This document shows positions 1 to 4,492 of a stretch of 5,437 nucleotides of DNA, one piece after another; the first letter of the stretch is position 1; each line of letters starts with the position of its first letter. The notes beneath the pieces are model-generated. The model saw nothing but the letters and a program-made list of their open reading frames with translations. It was not told the origin of the DNA and did not search any database. This DNA comes from Armatimonadota bacterium (GTDB lineage Bacteria; Armatimonadota; Armatimonadia; Armatimonadales; Armatimonadaceae): assembly GCA_014381035.1 (NCBI GenBank), contig JACMIS010000805.1, forward strand, positions 1-5,437. Direction: 5' to 3'. A program made the position numbers and the translations under genes.

Positions 1-334
1 AGTACACATACACATACCCGTTCGCGGCGAAGTCGGGGTCCAGCGTGATGCCGGCGAGTCCGTGATCATTCACGGTGTTCACCGCAATCGTGACAAACGG
101 AGCAGGGAGCAAGGAACCGTCTTTGATGACCCGCACCGTTCCGCTCTTTTCAGTGACAAACAAGCGACCGTCGGGCGCGAACGCCATCGCGACCGGTAAC
201 GTCAAACCGCTGATGGCGACCTCGCGGGTAAAACCGGCAGGCGTGTAGCCCGAACCGCCCCCGCAACTGACGGAGCCGAGAGCGGCGAACAGCAAGGCGC
301 ATGGAAGGAGATAGGAAAAAGGGCGGCGGTTCAT
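1..334 (-). CDS. PQQ-dependent sugar dehydrogenase (GSDH family), N-terminal part, exported
   Basis: Reading the minus strand from the ATG at 334-332 gives 111 codons open to the window edge, so the C-terminal part lies outside. Residues 1-24 form an export signal: basic MNRRPF, a hydrophobic stretch YLLPCALLFAALG, then SVSC with Cys24 followed by GGGSG. This fits the loose lipoprotein pattern, but position -3 is Ser, so lipidation is uncertain. The mature part starts the six-bladed propeller typical of glucose/sorbosone dehydrogenases: LPVAMAFAPDGRLFVTEKSG (residues 46-65), then VRVIKDG, then NDHGLAGITLDPDF (89-102) and NGYVYVY. These match the family blades known from soluble aldose dehydrogenases, which oxidise sugars in the periplasm using PQQ and calcium. 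Catalytic and PQQ-binding residues lie mostly in the missing part. There is no Shine-Dalgarno; TATAAT lies 7 nt upstream of the ATG, suggesting a leaderless mRNA. Family is well supported, substrate is not. Confidence 0.88.
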   Translation of the reverse strand, partial: MNRRPFSYLLPCALLFAALGSVSCGGGSGYTPAGFTREVAISGLTLPVAMAFAPDGRLFVTEKSGTVRVIKDGSLLPAPFVTIAVNTVNDHGLAGITLDPDFAANGYVYVY

Positions 335-341
335 TGCAAGA

Positions 342-371
342 ATTATAACGGAATCGCCACCCTTTCGTCTA
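342..371 (-). promoter_or_regulatory. Promoter of the GSDH gene, apparently leaderless
   Basis: On the minus strand TATAAT (347-342) is a perfect -10 box. TAGACG (371-366) is a 4/6 match to the -35 box at an 18-nt spacing. Only TCTTGCA separates the -10 box from the ATG at 334, so transcription would start at or next to the A of the start codon. No ribosome binding site fits in that space. The -10 call is strong; the -35 is weak. Confidence 0.6.
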
Positions 372-389
372 CAAGCACTCCCGCTGTCT

Positions 390-417
390 TTGACCGCGCG
401 GTTATCACTATTATTTT
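390..417 (+). promoter_or_regulatory. Possible promoter for the VOC gene with a palindrome in the spacer
   Basis: TTGACC (390-395) matches five of six -35 bases, and TATTTT (412-417) four of six -10 bases, at a 16-nt spacing. The perfect 10-bp palindrome ACCGCGCGGT (393-402) overlaps the -35 box and spacer and could be an operator. A transcript would start around 424, inside the left arm of the large stem-loop, and run about 145 nt to the VOC start. No better promoter is visible closer to that gene. This is a guess from motif matching. Confidence 0.25.
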
Positions 418-418
418 C

Positions 419-472
419 TCTTGTCCTCCCGGACGGGGGCAACGTAAGGTTGCCTCGTCCGGGAGGACAAGA
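419..472. repeat. Long near-perfect stem-loop (24 bp) of unknown class
   Basis: The left arm 419-443 pairs with the right arm 449-472. Seventeen bp are perfect (419-435 with 456-472), then G436 is bulged, G437 faces T455 as a wobble pair, and GGCAAC (438-443) pairs with GTTGCC (449-454). The loop is GTAAG. Each arm also contains a smaller inverted repeat: GTCC-TCCC-GGAC at 423-434 and GTCC-GGGA-GGAC at 457-468, so the arms could fold on their own. No T-run follows on either strand, and the flanking genes diverge from it, so it is not an ordinary terminator. A REP-like or other dispersed palindromic element, or an RNA element in a 5' leader, are possible; no target-site duplication is visible. 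Confidence 0.75.
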
Positions 473-530
473 AGTAGCTGAGCAGAAAGAAGGAATGCGT
501 TCGGGGCGCATAGTAACAACAACCGGCATA

Positions 531-550
531 GCGGACGCAACGCCGTCCGC
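531..550 (+). promoter_or_regulatory. GC-rich hairpin in the presumed leader of the VOC gene
   Basis: GCGGACG (531-537) and CGTCCGC (544-550) form a perfect 7-bp stem around the loop CAACGC. It ends 6 nt before the AAAGG ribosome binding site (557-561) of the gene at 568. It could hold the leader in a fixed shape or shield the 5' side of the ribosome site. No matching alternative pairing partner or ligand-binding core was seen, so a riboswitch is not claimed. Confidence 0.4.
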
Positions 551-567
551 CCTGAGAAAGGTAGCGC

Positions 568-984
568 ATGATAACGTTAGGTAAGCCGCATCACATCGGC
601 ATCACGGTTTCCGACATCGAACGGTCCGTCGCATGGTACGCGGACACATTGGGCTTCACAGAGAAACGAAGGGTTCATGTCGCCGAGCGCGGATTAACCA
701 TCGTGTTAGCCGAGCGAGAAGGGTTCGTCATCGAACTGTTCGAGAAGACCGATTCGACCCCGATCCGCGCCGAAGAGCGCGACGTGCCTACCTCGCTCGG
801 CTACGGCGGCTACCGACATCTCGCGTTCACCGTCCCCAGCGTGGACGAGGTGTGGGCAGAGTTCGAAGCGACGGGGCAAGATTTGGTAGTCCCCCCGACC
901 GACAACGAAAAATTAGGCTTCCGCCTCTGCTTCATCCGCGACCCGGACGGCGTGTTGCTCGAATTTGTCCAGCCGCTCTCGTAA
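568..984 (+). CDS. VOC (glyoxalase I / bleomycin-resistance fold) family metalloenzyme
   Basis: The protein has 138 aa, the usual length of a single-chain two-module VOC protein. Two beta-alpha-beta-beta-beta modules are visible: residues 7-58 (HHIGITVSDIERSVAWYADT, then LGF) and 83-135 (RHLAFTVPSVDEVWAEF, then RDPDGVLLEFVQ). The four expected metal ligands are all present: His9, Glu56 (VIELFE), His84 and Glu132 (LLEF). An intact ligand set favours a metal-dependent enzyme of the lactoylglutathione-lyase, methylmalonyl-CoA-epimerase or dioxygenase type over a plain antibiotic-binding protein. Substrate cannot be assigned. The ATG at 568 is preceded by AAAGG (557-561) at 6 nt, which supports this start. 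The cytoplasmic enzyme is followed 62 bp later by a same-strand membrane protein gene, possibly co-transcribed. Confidence 0.9.
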   Translation: MITLGKPHHIGITVSDIERSVAWYADTLGFTEKRRVHVAERGLTIVLAEREGFVIELFEKTDSTPIRAEERDVPTSLGYGGYRHLAFTVPSVDEVWAEFEATGQDLVVPPTDNEKLGFRLCFIRDPDGVLLEFVQPLS

Positions 985-1033
985 GGCAAGAGTACCACGC
1001 AACCCCCGCCGAATAACGCGGGTCATATTGCGT

Positions 1034-1037
1034 GGAG
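1034..1037 (+). promoter_or_regulatory. Ribosome binding site that decides the start at 1047
   Basis: GGAG at 1034-1037 lies 9 nt before the ATG at 1047. It overlaps the in-frame GTG at 1032, which itself has no Shine-Dalgarno upstream. The shorter start is therefore preferred. Confidence 0.55.
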
Positions 1038-1046
1038 AGTAAAGAG

Positions 1047-2597
1047 ATGCGCGAATCGGATTATGTTACGGGGGATAGCGTTGAGTGCCGCCCCAGAATG
1101 GCACTGTTTTGGGGCGGATTATTTCTCCTATGTCTTGCTATTGGTATTTTTGTTTTATATTGCTGGACGAGCAAAAACAGTGAACCTATCGGGATTTGGG
1201 GGGGCATTCTGGGCTCTGCAGAGCTATTGTTTATCGCAGGGGTGGGCGTTTTTGCGATGACTCACGCGCTCCGCACCCGTGTTCGGGCAGACGAAAACGG
1301 TTTACGCTGGCGCGGAGTCGGTCATGGATGGTGCTCAGCAACCTGGAAGGACGTCCGCGACTTTTACGACGAAACACGGTGGCGGAACGCTACGGACAAC
1401 CGCGCTACATCCTCTCCAACGCTCGTTATCAGCTCCGGCCTGTTGCGTGTTTCCGGGGATTGCAACAACCTCGCCGAATTCCGCCGCATCGTTCGGGAGC
1501 GGGCGACATCGGCGCGAGTCGCCGAATGGGAACCGCTCGGCGTCCGCCGGGTAGACGAATGGCCACAGACGTTCCGCTACTGGGACCATAAATCCGCGCC
1601 TAAAATCGCGGTCGGGGTGGTCGTCCTATTCGCATTTCTCTCTGCGCTCGGATATGCCTTCGTTCGTCTCATTGTATGGTACGCCTCCGTTTCATCACGC
1701 ATCGAAACCATCTCTGTCGCGGTAGGAATGCTGATCGGTTATCTGGCACTCCTCGTCGTCTCACTCCGGGTTGTCTGGATGTGGTACACGATCTGGAAGC
1801 GGCGCGACGAAAGGTTCACTGCGACGCCGGAGACGATCCGTCACGAGAAAATGGGCACGGGTGAAGCTTTAGAGGTGCCTTGGACGGAAATCAGCGACTA
1901 TTTTTACGGGGTTCGCAACGAGGGCTTCAAGCACGAAGGATACACTCTGGTTCTACGCGGTGCGGATGAAAAGACGATCCGATGGAACCGAGAACTGTTG
2001 CATTCCGAACGCCTTCTCGCTATCATCCAGCGATACGCCCCGAAACCGGCGTTCATGCGGGATGAGAATGCGGTCTGGCGCAACAGAAGTGATCGTGAAA
2101 AAACCGGGGGAAGCGATCCGGCGACGTGGCAGAGCGGTGCGGTCGGAATGGGCGGGCGCGTGTTCCGCAACCGGTCCGTACTGAACCGTTGTATGCTGGC
2201 GTTTTGCACCTGCATTCTGACGATACTACCCGCCGCCGCAGTTCAGGAGTGGAGCAAGCCAGGTCACGGGCAGTTTATGGGACCGGTCCAGGTTATGGGA
2301 GTAATACTGGCACCTCTTCTATGGGGATGGGTTTGCTACTTCCGTACCCGCGTAGAAACCGACGACATGGGCATCACGCACTACACACCGTTCGGCAAGC
2401 GGTTCCTGCCGTGGTTCGCCGTCGCGGATTATACAGAACTACGGAGCAAAAACAACGTCGAGGGCGATCCGGTAATCCTCACCGGGCGCGACGGCAAGAA
2501 AATGTTCTTCTGGTCTACGCTGAACGGTTATGAAGAACTGCGCGGCGAGATTGAACGGTATGCGCCGCCGCCGAAAACTGGGTGGAAAACGCCGTAG
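1047..2597 (+). CDS. Six-TM membrane protein with three repeats of TM pair plus PH-like domain
   Basis: With the ATG at 1047 the product has 516 aa; a GTG at 1032 would add five residues. I do not recognise a named family. Hydrophobic pairs lie at about residues 20-40 and 50-75, 186-210 and 222-248, and 383-399 and 412-431. Each pair is followed by a soluble stretch of 80-130 residues with a similar beta-rich layout: an opening like TRVRADENGLRW, RFTATPETIRH or TRVETDDMGITHY, then a Trp-containing strand (ATWKDVRDFY, VPWTEISDYF, LPWFAVADYTEL), then a closing helix. The last two copies end in IIQRYAP and EIERYAP; the first ends in RRIVRERA. This resembles bacterial PH-like domains attached to TM hairpins in small membrane proteins, here apparently triplicated. 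Such domains are known as scaffold or lipid-facing modules; no catalytic motif is seen. Role unknown. It converges with the gene ending at 2630. Confidence 0.8.
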   Translation: MRESDYVTGDSVECRPRMALFWGGLFLLCLAIGIFVLYCWTSKNSEPIGIWGGILGSAELLFIAGVGVFAMTHALRTRVRADENGLRWRGVGHGWCSATWKDVRDFYDETRWRNATDNRATSSPTLVISSGLLRVSGDCNNLAEFRRIVRERATSARVAEWEPLGVRRVDEWPQTFRYWDHKSAPKIAVGVVVLFAFLSALGYAFVRLIVWYASVSSRIETISVAVGMLIGYLALLVVSLRVVWMWYTIWKRRDERFTATPETIRHEKMGTGEALEVPWTEISDYFYGVRNEGFKHEGYTLVLRGADEKTIRWNRELLHSERLLAIIQRYAPKPAFMRDENAVWRNRSDREKTGGSDPATWQSGAVGMGGRVFRNRSVLNRCMLAFCTCILTILPAAAVQEWSKPGHGQFMGPVQVMGVILAPLLWGWVCYFRTRVETDDMGITHYTPFGKRFLPWFAVADYTELRSKNNVEGDPVILTGRDGKKMFFWSTLNGYEELRGEIERYAPPPKTGWKTP

Positions 2598-2629
2598 CTG
2601 GACAGGAGGCGGCAGGCGACGCGACGCGC

Positions 2630-2926
2630 TCATCGCCCTATGAGCCATAATGTACCCGCCGCGAGAACTACACTGAGTCCCGCGGCAACGGCAACACCCG
2701 CGGCAGTGTCGCCGCGCTTCGCGGCGAACGTAATCGCGGCTACAGACCCGGCAATCAAACCCAGGGCTAGACTCACCGCCAGCCCGGCGAGAGCGTGGGA
2801 GATGATGCCGAGCCCCACGGACGGTCGGATGCGGTCCAGGTACACCCGAAGGATCAGGAGTGCCGCCCCGGTCACAGGCACAAAGCCCGCCAAAAACACC
2901 GCCGCATATCGCAGAAAAGCTACCAT
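2630..2926 (-). CDS. Small three-TM membrane protein, unknown function
   Basis: The 98-aa product has three hydrophobic segments at about residues 4-27, 37-66 and 75-96, with a basic/acidic turn RVYLDRIRP between the first two and AAKRGDT between the last two. It is rich in Ala, Gly, Val and Leu. The reading frame is open further upstream to an ATG at 3004, but the start at 2926 is chosen because GGGGAGG (2941-2935) sits 8 nt before it and the upstream residues look non-coding. GC-rich third positions support a real gene. No family is recognised; three-TM Ala-rich proteins of this size are often lineage-specific. It ends 32 bp from the stop of the convergent PH-like membrane gene, with no clear terminator between them. 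Confidence 0.75.
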   Translation of the reverse strand: MVAFLRYAAVFLAGFVPVTGAALLILRVYLDRIRPSVGLGIISHALAGLAVSLALGLIAGSVAAITFAAKRGDTAAGVAVAAGLSVVLAAGTLWLIGR

Positions 2927-2934
2927 ATTACATG

Positions 2935-2941
2935 CCTCCCC
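2935..2941 (-). promoter_or_regulatory. Strong Shine-Dalgarno deciding the start at 2926
   Basis: GGGGAGG on the minus strand, 8 nt before the ATG at 2926-2924, is the best ribosome binding site in the window. It removes 26 residues from the longest possible reading frame of the three-TM gene. Confidence 0.75.
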
Positions 2942-2981
2942 ATTCTCGTTTACTTGGATAGAATACAGGAGGTGCAAAGGG

Positions 2982-2996
2982 AACGCCTGGGGCGTT
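2982..2996. other. Short perfect hairpin between two small genes
   Basis: AACGCC (2982-2987), loop TGG, GGCGTT (2991-2996). On the minus strand it lies after the stop of the 59-aa gene (3052) and before the ribosome site of the three-TM gene (2941), followed by CCCTTT. It might be a weak terminator or attenuator; the T-run is too poor for a firm call. Confidence 0.25.
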
Positions 2997-3051
2997 TGTC
3001 CCATATTCCCCGGTGCTTTATGAGAGCATCGTCCTCTGTGCCACCGTTTGA

Positions 3052-3231
3052 CTAGCGGGATCGTACGCGAATATACACGGCAGTCGTTTCGATACGATTT
3101 CTTGCCGACCTTGTTTTAGTGGTTTCCGTCTCGTCGGTGAACGCGGCGGCGCGGCGTACCCGTTCGGCGGGCGGGAGGTCCAGCGCGGCGCGGTACGCCG
3201 ACTCCGGCAGATCGAGTGTCAAGGCTAGCAT
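3052..3231 (-). CDS. Small antitoxin-like protein, 59 aa
   Basis: Minus-strand ATG at 3231-3229, TAG at 3054-3052. The N-terminal half reads LTLDLPESAYRAALDLPP followed by AERVRRAAAFTDE: a short beta strand, then a helix, then an LPPAER helix start. This layout is common in small ribbon-helix-helix or UPF0175-like antitoxins, but similarity is from pattern memory only. GC-rich third positions hold until about codon 37; the last third (TTKTRSARNRIETTAVYIRV) is basic and less typical, so the gene may be truncated or frameshifted. GGAGGGG lies 11 nt upstream of the ATG, and an extended -10 promoter 25 nt upstream, which support expression. An in-frame TAG just upstream excludes a longer form. 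No toxin gene is seen on either side, so if it is an antitoxin it is an orphan. Confidence 0.55.
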   Translation of the reverse strand: MLALTLDLPESAYRAALDLPPAERVRRAAAFTDETETTKTRSARNRIETTAVYIRVRSR

Positions 3232-3255
3232 CGTTTTTCGTTCCCCTCCGCGCTA

Positions 3256-3264
3256 GTTATACCA
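3256..3264 (-). promoter_or_regulatory. Extended -10 promoter of the 59-aa gene
   Basis: On the minus strand TGGTATAAC (3264-3256) has the TGn extension directly followed by a 5/6 -10 hexamer. Predicted start of transcription is near 3249, giving an 18-nt leader that holds the GGAGGGG ribosome site. No good -35 box is seen, which an extended -10 promoter does not need. Confidence 0.5.
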
Positions 3265-3346
3265 ATGTCCGCACTATGCGCCTTGGCTACCACGAGTGAT
3301 TTTTGTGTGGCGTTCGACTTACATATCCAGTGTCGCCGTTATTTTA

Positions 3347-3595
3347 TCAACCCCGCATGAAAGGGGTTTTGCTCTCGCGCCACACTCTTACCTCTATCTC
3401 ACGGGCGTTCGGCATTTCCAGGTACTCGGCGTGACAACGCGGACATACCTCCTCGCTGTAATGATGAATGTAATCGGTTTCGCACTCACAATCCCAAAAG
3501 TCTTCATTGCAAGCGAAGCCGCCTATGTCCTCGATTGGCTCACCAAACTCATTGTGGTAGTAATTATTGCTGGGCAGTGTTTGCGATTGATTCAT
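3347..3595 (-). CDS. Cysteine-rich zinc-ribbon-like small protein, partner of the DUF3883 nuclease
   Basis: The 82-aa product starts at the ATG 3595-3593, two bases after the TAA of the nuclease gene, with AAAGG (3607-3603) at 7 nt as ribosome site. The frame is open further upstream but those residues overlap the nuclease gene in another frame. The polar N-terminus MNQSQTLPSNNYYHNEFGEP leads to GFACNEDFWDCECETDYIHH and then CPRCHAEY. Five Cys (29, 36, 38, 51, 54) and His44, His45 and His55 can supply a zinc site; the CxC and CPxCH knuckles are the natural ligand pair. Small zinc ribbons of this shape occur in phage and accessory regions. It is more AT-rich than MutS2, consistent with acquisition. 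The tight spacing suggests joint function with the nuclease; its binding target is unknown. Confidence 0.75.
   Translation of the reverse strand: MNQSQTLPSNNYYHNEFGEPIEDIGGFACNEDFWDCECETDYIHHYSEEVCPRCHAEYLEMPNAREIEVRVWRESKTPFMRG
3349..3368. terminator. Candidate terminator hairpin over the stop of the zinc-ribbon gene
   Basis: AACCCC (3349-3354) and GGGGTT (3363-3368) form a 6-bp stem with an 8-nt loop. Read on the plus strand it is followed by TTG, with four T's in total from 3367. Read on the minus strand, the direction of the nuclease operon, it overlaps the last codons and TGA of the zinc-ribbon gene and is followed by GATAAAAT, which lacks a T-run. It may end the operon inefficiently. 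Confidence 0.3.
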
Positions 3596-3597
3596 AT

Positions 3598-4374
3598 TTA
3601 TACCTTTGCGTTCCAACAGACAGATACCGATTCTACCGTTCTCATTTTTGCCGGAACATACAGTGTGGGGTTCGGGATGAGTTCCAGTACCGGTGTGTAG
3701 TCCAGAGAGCGGACGAGTGCGAGGATGTAGGATTCCTCCAGCATTCGCGCCACCGACCATTCCTTGTCGGTAAAAGAAATATACCCGCTCGCTTCACAAA
3801 TACCTTTGACTTCGACGGCACGGTATGCTTGTCCTGACGCGGCACGAAAGTCAAAACCGATACCGAGTTTGCGCGTGTCATCAAGCGTGCTCCCTTGAAA
3901 GGTGGGCAGTAGCGGGAACTGTTCTATGAAAAACGCCTCCGCCTTTTCGCCCGTGCGCAATCGGTTCGCGAATGGGTTGTCTTCCGATAACAGTGTGTCT
4001 CGCGCTTCGTCCGTGCGGGTGACAGGCGCGGTGTAGATTTCGATTGCTTTCTCGTCGTCGCCGAGAAGTTCGCGAACGATTTCTCCCATAGCCACCTCGC
4101 TGACGCCATCATACGCCTGTATCACGCTCGCCCGTGAGGGCAGAATCTTCCGCTGGTACCAACCGACGCGTACCTGCGAGCAGTAGGGATCGAACGAGTC
4201 GCGCATATGCTTAACGGTCGCGGGCTTGACCCCGAGAATGGTTGCGATACTTTCGAACGCATCCGTGAACGATCCATAACCGAGTGATCTAACCCCTTTA
4301 CGATCAAAACGCGATAGGTAGTACGCTACGACGAGTGCCCGCTTGTGAGAATCGGTCATTGGTGAATCGGTCAT
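3598..4374 (-). CDS. DUF3883 (NOV_C) domain protein, PD-(D/E)XK-like nuclease with HTH-like N-terminus
   Basis: From the ATG at 4374 the product has 258 aa (259 from a GTG at 4377). Residues 10-90 carry HKRALVVAYYLSRFDRKGV, LGYGSFTDAFESIATILGV and KPATVKHMRDSFDPY, a helical module with a helix-turn-helix-like core (about 36-62), then GWYQRKILPSR. The C-terminal domain (about 138-240) shows the DUF3883 pattern: RTGEKAEAFF with Glu147, LGIGFDF with Asp175, AVEVKG with Glu188 and Lys190, then SFTDKEWSVA and ESYILALV. Asp175 with Glu188-x-Lys190 forms the PD-(D/E)XK metal site expected of a restriction-like nuclease. The domain is known from bacterial accessory and restriction-associated proteins; here it stands without methylase or helicase nearby. 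The first codons contain a duplicated ATGACCGATTC unit. TATAAT 5 nt before the ATG suggests a leaderless mRNA. It leads a two-gene operon and is divergent from mutS2. DNA cleavage is inferred, not shown. Confidence 0.85.
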   Translation of the reverse strand: MTDSPMTDSHKRALVVAYYLSRFDRKGVRSLGYGSFTDAFESIATILGVKPATVKHMRDSFDPYCSQVRVGWYQRKILPSRASVIQAYDGVSEVAMGEIVRELLGDDEKAIEIYTAPVTRTDEARDTLLSEDNPFANRLRTGEKAEAFFIEQFPLLPTFQGSTLDDTRKLGIGFDFRAASGQAYRAVEVKGICEASGYISFTDKEWSVARMLEESYILALVRSLDYTPVLELIPNPTLYVPAKMRTVESVSVCWNAKV

Positions 4375-4379
4375 CACGA

Positions 4380-4385
4380 ATTATA
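4380..4385 (-). promoter_or_regulatory. -10 box of the nuclease operon, leaderless type
   Basis: TATAAT on the minus strand ends 5 nt before the ATG at 4374, with only TCGTG between. Transcription should begin within a few bases of the start codon. GGAAGG lies just upstream of the box and would not be in such an mRNA. A convincing -35 hexamer is not visible at 16-18 nt. Confidence 0.55.
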
Positions 4386-4417
4386 CCTTCCGCACACCGT
4401 TTGCCCCGCGTTTGCCG

Positions 4418-4423
4418 TATAAT
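4418..4423 (+). promoter_or_regulatory. -10 box of mutS2
   Basis: A perfect TATAAT with a predicted transcription start near 4430, giving a leader of about 63 nt. No consensus -35 box lies at 16-18 nt. TTTGCC occurs twice just upstream (4400-4405 and 4411-4416), exactly 11 bp apart, and could be an activator or operator site shared with the divergent nuclease promoter. Confidence 0.55.
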
Positions 4424-4492
4424 AGAGCGTTAGAAACCCGTTTCGCACGATGCGTTTAGCAAAGCGCGGAGTGCGGCGATACCGTACCCGGC

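Noticed and set aside
343..540. Minus-strand open frame of 65 codons across the same intergenic region
   Set aside because: It also runs through the stem-loop and covers the GSDH promoter; the product has no recognisable pattern.
390..584. Plus-strand open frame of 64 codons
   Set aside because: It spans the large stem-loop, overlaps the start of the VOC gene, has no ribosome site and encodes no recognisable protein.
1003..1022. CCCGC/GCGGG hairpin between the VOC and PH-like membrane genes as a terminator
   Set aside because: Only a 5-bp stem with an 8-nt loop and no T-run; too weak to separate the two genes.
2640..3023. Plus-strand frame of 127 codons opposite the three-TM gene
   Set aside because: Low-complexity Ala/Thr/Pro/Arg translation typical of an antisense shadow; the minus-strand gene has a strong Shine-Dalgarno and sensible codon use.
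3296..3700. Plus-strand frame of 134 codons with hydrophobic, TM-like translation
   Set aside because: It is the antisense of the zinc-ribbon gene and the 3' end of the nuclease gene, which have domain motifs and ribosome sites; antisense of polar acidic codons often reads as hydrophobic.
3347..3760. Longer 137-codon version of the zinc-ribbon gene
   Set aside because: The first 55 codons overlap the nuclease gene in another frame; the ATG at 3595 has a proper ribosome site and the conserved-looking part begins there.
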